Below, one piece after another: positions 1 through 6,367 of a stretch of DNA of 6,637 nt (its first letter is position 1; each line of letters begins with the position of its first letter). The notes beneath the pieces are model-generated. The model was given only the letters and a program-made list of their open reading frames with translations, was not told the DNA's origin and ran no database searches. The stretch covers positions 1 through 6,637 of the forward strand of contig DMHJ01000130.1 in the NCBI GenBank assembly GCA_003449495.1. The letters run 5' to 3'. The position numbers and the translations under genes were made by a program. This DNA comes from Clostridiales bacterium UBA8153 (GTDB lineage Bacteria; Bacillota; Sulfobacillia; UBA8153).

Positions 1-60
1 CTCTTCTCGAGTTGCTCAAGCTGCTTTCGGCGAAGGCTGTGATAAGCGAAGAGCTGTTAG

Positions 61-303
61 ACTGGCACCAACCTGGATAGGTCTCATTTGCGGGCCCGCT
101 ATCCGAACGGCTTTGAAACGGGGTGCCCATTCGCGTACTCTTCCAAGAAGGATCGGGGGTTTGGCTTGGAGGAGCACTTTATCCGGGGCTTGAAGCAAAT
201 GCACCTACGATGCACCGTGGCCTTGAGCGTGATGCTGGCCAGGGCGCCGGGCCGGGTACGCATCCAGCGCCTGGACCGGCTCCGCGGCCTGGTGGCGGCC
301 TAA
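61..303 (+). pseudogene. Decayed DDE transposase, C-terminal remnant
   Basis: The frame is open from 61 to the TAA at 301-303 and ends in a stretch that resembles the C-terminus of IS4/IS1182-like DDE transposases of Bacillota. The recognisable pieces are FGLEEHFIRGLKQM, HLRCTVALSVMLARA and the basic tail ending RLRGLVAA. In intact relatives the FGLEEHFIRG part follows a helix with the last catalytic Glu (a VERV-type motif). Here YSSKKDRG stands in that place, so the catalytic Glu segment seems to be deleted. Upstream in the same frame there are stops at 40-45 and 58-60, and no full transposase can be read in any frame, so this is a degraded element and not a working gene. No terminal inverted repeat or target-site duplication could be identified, partly because the left end lies outside the window. 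The family call rests on remembered motif similarity. Confidence 0.6.
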
Positions 304-541
304 GACCAACCGCCAACGCGGAAGCCGGGGCTGCAGTAGTTTCCGGGTGCCCGGACGCGGCCTCTCCACGCGGCTAACCCCCGCAGGCCGGGTCGAATCC
401 GGCCCCGGCCCATCCCTTGGGCGCTTAACGTCCTACTTCAACGCCTTCGACCCGTTCGGCCGTCACCGTACCTTCTTTGGCAGCCTCGTGTCTTTTCCAC
501 TCCGGCCCGGGAGGAACTGTGTAGCTGGGCGAAGGTTAGCC
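304..541. other. GC-rich intergenic stretch, no recognised gene
   Basis: No convincing coding region is seen between the transposase remnant and the promoter at 542. The open frames here lack a ribosome-binding site and family resemblance. The DNA is rich in self-complementary segments: CCGG at 343-346 with 351-354 around a GTGC loop, GGCCGG at 386-391 with CCGGCC at 399-404 around a 7-nt loop, and GCCGGGGC at 324-331 with GCCCCGGC at 402-409, enclosing the others. The right end of the degraded insertion element may lie here, but it could not be located. A structured RNA is possible but was not recognised. Confidence 0.5.
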
Positions 542-570
542 TTGCCACCAATCAGGAAGCGTGGTAGAAT
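542..570 (+). promoter_or_regulatory. Sigma-A type promoter of the leader/exporter operon
   Basis: TTGCCA at 542-547 (four of six matches to TTGACA in its first four and last positions region, with the conserved TTG) is separated by 17 nt from TAGAAT at 565-570, which differs from TATAAT at one position. A TG dinucleotide at 562-563, one base before the -10 box, gives an extended -10 element. Transcription would start near 577, about 40 nt before the leader ORF and about 330 nt before the first exporter gene. It is the best promoter-like sequence seen upstream of the exporter genes. The start site is inferred. Confidence 0.65.
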
Positions 571-615
571 CTCGCTTGGGAATCTGTTAACTGCTGGGAA
601 GTAGGGGGTGAGGCG

Positions 616-807
616 GTGATGCTGGCCATGATTCGGCAGCTGGCTGGGTGTGAACGGGATGTCCCCACCCGGGCGGGTGGGCCTCGGAATGGCCCCGGTG
701 TCGCAAACGCGGCAGCTGGGCGCCGGGGTGCCGGTGTGGGAATCGCATGGACCGGCGTCCCACTCTCCCGCGTTCCAGTGTCCGACCTGAGGACGGAAAC
801 CATGTGA
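616..807 (+). CDS. Short leader ORF (candidate regulatory leader peptide)
   Basis: The ORF runs 63 codons from GTG 616, or 62 codons from the adjacent ATG at 619. The second start is preferred because GGGGGTGA at 604-611, one mismatch from the ideal GGAGGTGA, lies 7 nt before it. The product begins MLAMIRQLAGCERD and ends SDLRTETM. It is rich in Gly, Arg, Ala and Pro, has no clear membrane segment or domain, and resembles nothing I recognise. The TGA at 805-807 lies 18 nt before the terminator stem at 826, and the last eleven codons contain one arm of a hairpin (772-778), the position expected for a leader peptide whose translation controls attenuation. The peptide itself may have no function beyond being translated. 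A spurious ORF in a GC-rich leader remains possible. Confidence 0.5.
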   Translation: MMLAMIRQLAGCERDVPTRAGGPRNGPGVANAAAGRRGAGVGIAWTGVPLSRVPVSDLRTETM

Positions 808-847
808 TCGCTTCTGGGACCCAACGGGCCGTGCCGACCGTCGGGTC
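772..847 (+). promoter_or_regulatory. Competing hairpins: anti-antiterminator and antiterminator
   Basis: Two pairings can be drawn that exclude one another. In the first, 772-778 (GTTCCAG) pairs with 814-820 (CTGGGAC), 7 bp with one G-U. In the second, 818-827 (GACCCAACGG) pairs with 838-847 (CCGTCGGGTC), nine of ten positions with one A-C mismatch and a 10-nt loop. They share bases 818-820. The second also uses both arms of the terminator at 826-857, so it would act as an antiterminator. The 5' arm of the first lies inside codons 53-55 of the leader ORF, so a ribosome there would prevent it. The pairings are seen directly; folding energies were not calculated. Confidence 0.45.
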
Positions 848-865
848 GACACGGCCCTCGCTTTT
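826..865 (+). terminator. Intrinsic terminator / attenuator stem before exporter genes
   Basis: Bases 826-839 pair with 844-857: five pairs next to the GTCG loop (840-843), one C-A mismatch (834/849), then eight GC-rich pairs to the base. The stem is followed by TCGCTTTT, with a four-T run at 862-865. The T run is short and delayed by four bases, so termination may be partial, as suits an attenuator. It lies 40 nt upstream of the exporter start and downstream of the promoter, a position where a terminator can only serve conditional readthrough. Confidence 0.65.
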
Positions 866-866
866 G

Positions 867-898
867 GTGGTGAAGGCTTCCCTCACCACAGTGGAGGT
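867..898 (+). promoter_or_regulatory. Hairpin and ribosome-binding site of first exporter gene
   Basis: Bases 867-873 (GTGGTGA) pair with 883-889 (TCACCAC), and 875-876 with 881-882, leaving A874 bulged and a CTTC loop. The stem ends three bases before GGAGGT (893-898), which lies 6 nt before the GTG start at 905. The ribosome-binding site is left free by this hairpin. It fixes the GTG as the start. The hairpin might stabilise the processed mRNA 5' end or act in translation control; both are speculation. Confidence 0.5.
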
Positions 899-904
899 AG
901 TCCA

Positions 905-2677
905 GTGAAACCGTCGCGCCGCCTGCTGAGAATGATGAAGCCGTACTGGCTCCAGCTGATCGTAGTGTTCCTGGCCATGGCCATCACCACGGCCACCGAC
1001 ATGATACCTCCCTACCTCTTGCGCCTGATCGTAGACCGGGCCATCGGCCAGGGCGACCTGGCGTTCCTATATCTCATCGCCTTCATCAGGCTCCTTACCC
1101 AGGGAGTACGGGCCGCTGCCACCTACCTCCAGTGGTACCTGCAAGAGTGGGTGGGACAGCGCGTGATGTATGATCTGAGGCGTCAGCTCCACGCGCACCT
1201 GCAGACCCTCTCCCCCACGTACTTTGCCCGCATCAAGACGGGACAGCTCATGTCCCGGCTGACCGGCGACGTCGACAGCCTACATCAGTTTCTTGGCTTC
1301 GGCGCGCTGCTAATGGTCCAGGCCGTGCTGGTCTTCGTGGTGGTGGTGGTCATCCTCTCGCGTATGAACTGGCGCCTCACCCTGGTCACCATGGCCACCT
1401 CACCGGTGCTCATCGCTACGGTAGTCAGGTTCCGCATGAGGATCCGGCCTGCCTGGGAGCGGATACGGGAGTACATGGGGAAGCTCACTACTACCCTCCA
1501 AGAGAACATCAGCGGGGTACGCGTGGTCAAGGCCTTCGCCCGAGAGGACACCGAGGGGGGCAAGTTCAGGGGACGCAATCTCGACTTCCTCCAGCGTAAC
1601 CTGGAGCGCGCGGATATTGAGGCCGCCGCCCAGCCGTTCATGGACTTCCTGGGCGGGCTCAGCGCCGTGGTGCTCATCTGGTTCGGTGCCCGGGAAGTGG
1701 TGCTCGAGCGGATGAGCCTGGGCGAGCTGGTGGCCTTCCAGCGCTACTTGTGGGCTCTGATCTGGCCCATCCAAATGATGGGCTGGCTGGTAAACTTGGC
1801 CGGGAGGGCCTTAGGGGCGGCACCCCGGCTGTTCGAGGTGCTCGATGAGCGGCCCGAGGTGAGCGATGCTCCCGGTGCCGTGGAGCTTCCTCCCGTTCGC
1901 GGCCACATCATCATGGAAGACGTCTCATTCATGTTCGATGACGGCGTGGAAGAAGTGCTCAAGGACATCAGCCTGGAGATCAGGCCGGGCGAGACATTGG
2001 CGGTGGTCGGGGGTACCGGTTCCGGAAAGAGCACCTTTATCAGCATGCTCTGCCGGTTCCACGATCCGACCGCCGGGCGGATCCTCATCGATGGGTATGA
2101 CCTGAGGTCGGTGACCATGGACTCCCTGCGGCGCCAGGTCGGCTTGGTGCTCCAGGAGTCATTCTTGTTCTCCGCCACCCTGAAGGAGAACATCGCCTTC
2201 GGTAACCCGGGGGCGTCCCAGGAGGAGATCGAGAAGGCAGCGCGCATGGCCCAGGCCCACGGGTTTATCGACGAGCTGGCCGAGGGCTACGAAAGTCTGG
2301 TGGGCGAGCGGGGCATCGGGCTGTCGGGGGGGCAGAAACAGCGGGTGGCGCTGGCCCGGGCCTTGCTGGTGAACCCACGGATCTTGATACTGGATGAGGC
2401 TACCGCCAGTGTGGACACAGAGACGGAATCGCTAATCCAGGGCGCCTTGGCAGAGGTGATGGCGGACCGCACCACGGTGATCATTGCCAAGCGCCTGTCC
2501 ACGGTCAAAGCTGCCGGCCGCATCCTGGTGCTCGAACATGGCCGGGTGGTCCAGCTGGGCACCCACGCCGAGCTGGTAGGAGTGGACGGGGTGTACCGGA
2601 GCATTTTCGCCGTGCAACTCGAGGGGCAGGCGGAAGTCGCGGAACTGGGGGAAGAGGAGGTGACGCCGGTTGTCTGA
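905..2677 (+). CDS. ABC exporter subunit with degenerate ATP site (heterodimeric, BmrC/YheI-like)
   Basis: This 590-residue half-transporter fuses a six-helix type IV ABC exporter membrane domain (about 1-320; first helix about 16-38) to a nucleotide-binding domain (about 335-575). It would sit in the cytoplasmic membrane and form a heterodimer with the next gene product to export substrates by ATP hydrolysis, probably drugs or lipophilic compounds. Motifs are Walker A GGTGSGKST (369-377, K375), Q-loop Q417, signature LSGGQ (473-477), Walker B ILILD (493-497) and catalytic E498. The switch histidine is replaced by K529 in IIAKRLSTV, so the ATP site built on this subunit is probably impaired even though the Glu is kept. 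The A-loop position has Phe (FMF) where Tyr is usual. GTG start; the stop overlaps the next start by 8 nt. Expression probably depends on the attenuator upstream. The substrate is unknown. Confidence 0.93.
   Translation: MKPSRRLLRMMKPYWLQLIVVFLAMAITTATDMIPPYLLRLIVDRAIGQGDLAFLYLIAFIRLLTQGVRAAATYLQWYLQEWVGQRVMYDLRRQLHAHLQTLSPTYFARIKTGQLMSRLTGDVDSLHQFLGFGALLMVQAVLVFVVVVVILSRMNWRLTLVTMATSPVLIATVVRFRMRIRPAWERIREYMGKLTTTLQENISGVRVVKAFAREDTEGGKFRGRNLDFLQRNLERADIEAAAQPFMDFLGGLSAVVLIWFGAREVVLERMSLGELVAFQRYLWALIWPIQMMGWLVNLAGRALGAAPRLFEVLDERPEVSDAPGAVELPPVRGHIIMEDVSFMFDDGVEEVLKDISLEIRPGETLAVVGGTGSGKSTFISMLCRFHDPTAGRILIDGYDLRSVTMDSLRRQVGLVLQESFLFSATLKENIAFGNPGASQEEIEKAARMAQAHGFIDELAEGYESLVGERGIGLSGGQKQRVALARALLVNPRILILDEATASVDTETESLIQGALAEVMADRTTVIIAKRLSTVKAAGRILVLEHGRVVQLGTHAELVGVDGVYRSIFAVQLEGQAEVAELGEEEVTPVV
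2654..2663 (+). promoter_or_regulatory. Ribosome-binding site deciding the TTG start of second exporter gene
   Basis: GAGGAGGTGA lies inside the last codons of the first exporter gene, 6 nt before TTG at 2670. It is an ideal Shine-Dalgarno sequence and is the reason to accept a TTG start in place of a later ATG. With the 8-nt gene overlap it suggests translational coupling, which would keep the two subunits in equal amounts. Confidence 0.8.
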
Positions 2678-4496
2678 TGACCAGGAGCTGGGCATAGAAG
2701 AAGAAGAGCAGGAAGACGAAGAGAAACCCTTCAACTATGGGTACTTCCGCCGCATGATCGGCTTTGCGGCTCCCTACCGCAAGCGGGTGCTGATCGGTGG
2801 AGCCATGATGATGACCATTACCGGCGTGCACCTGGCCGAGCCCTTGCTGATGCGGGCGGTCATCGACCTTGGCATCGCCGGGCGGGACTTAGGGCTGGTC
2901 AACCGGTTCGTCCTGGTGGTACTGGCATTGCGCGTCCTGGCCTGGGCAGCGGCCTACGTGCAGATCCGTACCATGAACTGGACCGGACAGCGGGTGCTCT
3001 TTGACTTGAGGCAGCGACTGTTCGAGCACATCCAGAAGCTGTCGTTCTCTTTCTACGATGGACGCCCGGTCGGCAAGATCATGTCCCGGCTGACCAACGA
3101 CGTGAACCACATCAGCGAGCTGGTGAATAGCGGCGTGGTCCAAGTGGTGAACCAGGCGGTTTCGCTGTTGGCCACCATGATCATACTCCTATCCATGCAC
3201 ATGCAGCTGGCCCTGCTCTCCTTCTGTGTACTGCCTGCGCTGGTCTACTGCTTCACCCGGCTGCGGGGGAGGATGGAGACGGCCTGGACCAATACGCGTA
3301 AAGCCATCTCCAGCATGAACGCGCACCTGAACGAGACGCTCACCGGTATCCAGGTGATCCAGGCTTTCGGCCGGCACGATACCAACTCGGCCCGGTTTGA
3401 CAAGATCAGCCGCCGCACCATGGCTTCGTTCCTACGGACGGTGAAGCTCGAGTTGGTGTTCTGGCCCGCCAGCGAGATGGTGGGGGTCGTCGGTACGGTT
3501 CTGGTGTACGTGTTCGGAGCCAGGGCCGTGCTGCGCGAAGAGCTGACCGTTGGCTTTCTCTTGGCCTTCATCACCTACCTGTACCGGTTCTGGGGCCCGG
3601 TGAGCACCTTCAGCCGGGTCTACAGCCAGATGCTTTCGGCCATGGCCTCGGCCGAGCGGGTGTTCGAATTTCTGGATACCGAGCCCGAAGTCTACGACCT
3701 GCCCGGTGCCCAACCCATTGGGCGCATCGCCGGCGACATTGAGTTTGACGGTGTCTCTTTCGCGTACAAGGCCGGCGAGGAAGTGCTCCACGACATCACT
3801 TTTGCCGCGAAGGCCGGGGATACCCTGGCCTTGGTTGGTCCTACCGGTGGTGGCAAGAGCACCATCGCCAACCTGGTGGCCAGGTTCTACGACCCCACCC
3901 GGGGCGTGGTGCGCATTGACGGCCAAGACCTGCGCCAGGTCACCCTGGCTTCGTTGCGCAGCCAGTTCGGCATCGTGCTCCAGGATACGTTCATGTTCTC
4001 GGGGACCATCGCCGAAAACATCCGGTACGGCCGGACCGACGCCACCGACCGGGAAGTGGAAGCTGCGACCCGGGCGGTAGGGGCCCACGATTTTATCATG
4101 CGCACCGAGCACGGCTACCACACGGAAGTACAGGAACGGGGAGCGGCCCTTTCCAGCGGGCAGCGCCAGCTCTTGGCCTTTGCCCGGGCACTGCTGGCCG
4201 ACCCCCGGGTGCTTATCCTGGATGAAGCCACGGCCCACATCGATAGCGCTACCGAGCGGGTAGTGCAGGCCGCACTGCGCACCTTGCTGGCCGGCCGCAC
4301 GGCCATCGTCATCGCCCACCGCCTGTCCACTATCGAGCAGGCCGACCAGATCCTGGTCATCGACCGGGGCGCCATCGTCGAGCGCGGCACCCACCGGGAG
4401 CTGCTGTCCCGGAGAAAAACCTATCACAAGCTATACACCATGCAGTACCGGCTGGAACGGGATGTGTCGCGGGAGGTGAGCACCGCCGGGGAGTAG
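2670..4496 (+). CDS. ABC exporter subunit with canonical catalytic motifs (heterodimeric, BmrD/YheH-like)
   Basis: This 608-residue half-transporter has an acidic N-terminal tail (11 Asp/Glu in the first 18 residues), six predicted membrane helices (first about 40-61, domain to about 330) and a C-terminal nucleotide-binding domain (about 350-590). Motifs are A-loop Tyr in VSFAYKAG, Walker A GPTGGGKST (390-398, K396), Q-loop Q438, Walker B Asp D518, catalytic E519 and switch H550 in VIAHRLSTI. The signature is LSSGQ (494-498) in place of LSGGQ. In the dimer this signature faces the Walker motifs of the partner, the subunit that lacks the switch histidine, so both deviations meet in one site. 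The other site, made of this subunit's Walker motifs and the partner's LSGGQ, is fully canonical and should drive transport. It is the expected partner of the preceding gene. The substrate cannot be read from the sequence. Confidence 0.93.
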   Translation: MSDDQELGIEEEEQEDEEKPFNYGYFRRMIGFAAPYRKRVLIGGAMMMTITGVHLAEPLLMRAVIDLGIAGRDLGLVNRFVLVVLALRVLAWAAAYVQIRTMNWTGQRVLFDLRQRLFEHIQKLSFSFYDGRPVGKIMSRLTNDVNHISELVNSGVVQVVNQAVSLLATMIILLSMHMQLALLSFCVLPALVYCFTRLRGRMETAWTNTRKAISSMNAHLNETLTGIQVIQAFGRHDTNSARFDKISRRTMASFLRTVKLELVFWPASEMVGVVGTVLVYVFGARAVLREELTVGFLLAFITYLYRFWGPVSTFSRVYSQMLSAMASAERVFEFLDTEPEVYDLPGAQPIGRIAGDIEFDGVSFAYKAGEEVLHDITFAAKAGDTLALVGPTGGGKSTIANLVARFYDPTRGVVRIDGQDLRQVTLASLRSQFGIVLQDTFMFSGTIAENIRYGRTDATDREVEAATRAVGAHDFIMRTEHGYHTEVQERGAALSSGQRQLLAFARALLADPRVLILDEATAHIDSATERVVQAALRTLLAGRTAIVIAHRLSTIEQADQILVIDRGAIVERGTHRELLSRRKTYHKLYTMQYRLERDVSREVSTAGE

Positions 4497-4501
4497 GGGA
4501 G

Positions 4502-4520
4502 GCCGGGGTCCCGGCACCTT
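4502..4520 (+). terminator. Weak hairpin after exporter genes
   Basis: GCCGG at 4502-4506 pairs with CCGGC at 4511-4515 around a GGTC loop, 6 nt after the exporter stop, followed by ACCTT and then TTCCCC. There is no proper T run, so termination would be inefficient at best. No promoter was seen between this point and the next gene, so readthrough into the gamma-glutamyltransferase gene is likely. Confidence 0.25.
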
Positions 4521-4586
4521 TCCCCGCCGGAATGGGGGGCAGGGAGAACTGCTTCGTGTGCCGAAATTGCGCTCGAGGTGATACCG

Positions 4587-6203
4587 GTGTTTGACAGTGG
4601 ATTTCCTTCCCCCGGGCTCCAGTTTCCTTCCCGCAGGTCTAACGTGATGAGTACCCGGGGCTGCGTAGCCTCCAGCCACGCCCTGGCCTCAGGCGCGGGC
4701 CTTGACATCCTCAAGGCCGGTGGTAACGCTTTTGATGCCGCCGTGGCCACGGCCGCAGCCCTGGCGGTGGTGGAACCCATGTCCACGGGCGTGGGTGGGG
4801 ACATGTTCGTTCTGGCCTGGTCGACCCGGGAGAACGGGCTGGTGGCCTTGAACGGTAGCGGCCGGTCGCCGCTGCAAGCCACGGCGGAATTGTACCGGGC
4901 CCAGGGCTACCGGTCCATGCCCGACCAGGGTATCCTGTCCGTAACCATCCCCGGGGCTGTGGACGGCTGGCAGACCCTGTTGGAGAAGTACGGCCGCATG
5001 TCCTTGGCCCAGGTGTTGCGCCCCGCCGTCGCCTTCGCCCGCGAGGGCTTTCCCGTCTACGAGGTGTTGGGGGAATCGTGGCAGCGCAACGCGGCCAAGC
5101 TGGCCTCGTGCCCGCACAGTGCCCGCACCTTCCTGAGGGGAGGGCGGCCGCCGGAAGTGGGCGACCTCTTCCGGTTGCCGGAGCTGGCCGATACCCTGGA
5201 AGCCATCGGCCAGGGAGGACGCCGGGAGTTCTACCACGGCGCCATCGCCAGGAGCATCGCAGAATGCAGCCGGCGTCACGGCGGCCTGATCACCGGAGAG
5301 GACCTGGCTGCTCACACCAGCACCTGGGTGGAACCCATCAGCACCCGTTACCGCGGGTATGACATCTACGAGTGCCCGCCCAACGGCCAGGGCTTGGCCG
5401 CCCTGCTGGCCCTGAACTTGGTGGAGGGCTTCGACCTCGGTCGGCTGGGTCATAACACCGGGGAGTACCTGCACCTGCTCATCGAAGCCATGAAGCTGGC
5501 CTTCGGCGATGCCCACGCATACATCGCCGACCCGGAGCACGCCCACATTCCCGTGGCCGAGCTTCTGTCCAAAGCCTACACCGAACAGCGCCGGTCCCTC
5601 ATACAGCCGCAGGCAGCGGCCGGCACGCATACGGGAACGGCGGGAGACGACACGGTGTACCTTACCGTGGTGGACGCTGAGCGTAACGCCGTCTCGTTCA
5701 TCAACAGCTTGTTTTCCCCTTTCGGCTCCGGGGTTACGGCGGGTGATACCGGTATCATGCTGCAGAACCGGGGCCGGGGTTTCACGCTTGAAGCGGGTCA
5801 CCCCAACTGCCTGGCTCCGGGCAAGAGACCCTATCACACCATCATTCCGGCCCTGATCATGAAGGACGGGGTTCCCGTCTGCAGTTTCGGCGTCATGGGC
5901 GGGAGCATGCAGCCCCAAGGTCACCTGCAGGTGGTATGCAACCTGGTGGATTTCGGTCTCACTCCCCAGCAGGCACTAGATGCCCAGCGCTTCCGGTATT
6001 TCGACGGACGTCGCGTGGCCTTGGAGCCTCTCGACGCCGGCGTGGAAGGGGAGTTGGCCCGCCGGGGTCACCAGCTCGTGCCCCATCAGGACAGCCAAGC
6101 CGCCGGCTTCGGCGGTGGACAGGTCATCGTCATCGACCACCGCCGCGGGGTGCTCTTCGCCGGGTCCGATCCCCGCAAGGACGGCCACGCCGCGGGTTAC
6201 TGA
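4587..6203 (+). CDS. ggt: Gamma-glutamyltransferase-like Ntn hydrolase (YwrD type)
   Basis: This 538-residue protein of the gamma-glutamyltranspeptidase family would cleave itself before Thr356 into subunits of about 355 and 183 residues. The new N-terminal Thr then attacks gamma-glutamyl amides such as glutathione, hydrolysing them or moving the glutamyl group to an amine. Support comes from KAGGNAFDAAVATAAALAV near the N-terminus, SGRSP with R93 as the likely glutamate-carboxylate contact, the nucleophile motif DDTVYLTVVD, the MGGSMQPQGHLQVV motif, and the family ending GSDPRKDGHAAGY. The large-subunit motifs EAMKLAFGDAHAYIADP and PPNGQGLAALLALN also fit. No signal peptide is seen, so it is probably cytoplasmic, like YwrD. 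GTG 4587 is preferred to the in-frame GTG at 4578 because GAGGTGAT (4575-4582) lies just before it and overlaps the earlier one; the resulting MFDSGFPSP start also fits the family. It lies 90 nt after the exporter stop and is probably in the same operon. The substrate could differ from glutathione. Confidence 0.93.
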   Translation: MFDSGFPSPGLQFPSRRSNVMSTRGCVASSHALASGAGLDILKAGGNAFDAAVATAAALAVVEPMSTGVGGDMFVLAWSTRENGLVALNGSGRSPLQATAELYRAQGYRSMPDQGILSVTIPGAVDGWQTLLEKYGRMSLAQVLRPAVAFAREGFPVYEVLGESWQRNAAKLASCPHSARTFLRGGRPPEVGDLFRLPELADTLEAIGQGGRREFYHGAIARSIAECSRRHGGLITGEDLAAHTSTWVEPISTRYRGYDIYECPPNGQGLAALLALNLVEGFDLGRLGHNTGEYLHLLIEAMKLAFGDAHAYIADPEHAHIPVAELLSKAYTEQRRSLIQPQAAAGTHTGTAGDDTVYLTVVDAERNAVSFINSLFSPFGSGVTAGDTGIMLQNRGRGFTLEAGHPNCLAPGKRPYHTIIPALIMKDGVPVCSFGVMGGSMQPQGHLQVVCNLVDFGLTPQQALDAQRFRYFDGRRVALEPLDAGVEGELARRGHQLVPHQDSQAAGFGGGQVIVIDHRRGVLFAGSDPRKDGHAAGY

Positions 6204-6211
6204 CCTCTCCC

Positions 6212-6275
6212 CCGGCCGGGTGGGCCGGACTTCCCCGACCCCAGCAGGCAAGGCCAAGGCCCTGCCTGCTTGGCT
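6212..6275 (+). terminator. Tandem hairpins after the gamma-glutamyltransferase gene
   Basis: CCGGCC (6212-6217) pairs with GGCCGG (6223-6228) around a 5-nt loop, 8 nt after the stop. Further on, AGCAGGCA (6243-6250) pairs perfectly with TGCCTGCT (6263-6270) around a 12-nt loop and is followed by TGGCTTC. Neither has a clean T run, so these are possible weak or factor-assisted terminators. They mark the likely end of the exporter-GGT transcript. Confidence 0.4.
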
Positions 6276-6367
6276 TCAGCGGGAGAACTTTCGGCTTTCC
6301 CCGGGGTCACCGCGCGGAGAAAGTGGGTGCTGTAGCGGCCGGCAGTCATACGCGTCACCTACCCCCA

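Larger units (their letters stand above)
577..904 (+). promoter_or_regulatory. Candidate ribosome-mediated attenuation leader
   Basis: This roughly 330-nt untranslated leader lies between the inferred transcription start and the first exporter gene. It contains a short ORF with a strong ribosome-binding site (616-807), competing hairpins at 772-847, a terminator-like stem at 826-865, and a second hairpin at 867-889 just before the exporter ribosome-binding site. This order matches the known bmrB leader of the Bacillus subtilis BmrCD multidrug exporter, where translation of a 54-codon ORF governs a downstream terminator. Sequence homology to BmrB was not established; the analogy is one of arrangement. 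A ligand-binding riboswitch is the alternative, but no known riboswitch core was recognised. Confidence 0.55.

Noticed and set aside
3..80. Short open frame reading LLELLKLLSAKAVISEELL to a TAG at 78-80, possible 3' end of an upstream gene
   Set aside because: Only about 25 codons are visible, with no family resemblance I can defend; it may equally be part of the decayed transposase region.
324..412. A tRNA gene, possibly selenocysteine tRNA because of an 8-bp outer stem
   Set aside because: The T-stem and acceptor 3' strand overlap, no TCA or other anticodon loop fits a 5-bp anticodon stem, and the T-loop starts with G in place of T.
347..604. Open frame of 85 codons in the spacer
   Set aside because: No ribosome-binding site, overlaps hairpins and the promoter, and the product resembles nothing.
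730..763. Pseudoknot formed by 730-735 with 751-756 and 736-741 with 758-763
   Set aside because: The connecting loops (0 and 1 nt) are too short to cross 6-bp stems; they are better seen as alternative small hairpins inside the leader ORF.
463..852. Reverse-strand open frame of 129 codons across the leader
   Set aside because: Low-complexity product typical of GC-rich antisense frames, no family resemblance, and it runs against the promoter, leader ORF and terminator.
577..904. T-box, cobalamin or another known riboswitch in the leader
   Set aside because: No T-box sequence (AGGGTGG-ACCGCG type), no B12 box and no other conserved core was found on reading.
3432..4427. Long reverse-strand open frame of 331 codons within the second exporter gene
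   Set aside because: It is an antisense shadow of the nucleotide-binding domain with no recognisable domain.
4689..5924. Long reverse-strand open frame of 411 codons within the gamma-glutamyltransferase gene
   Set aside because: It mirrors a clearly real gene in GC-rich DNA and its product shows no family features.
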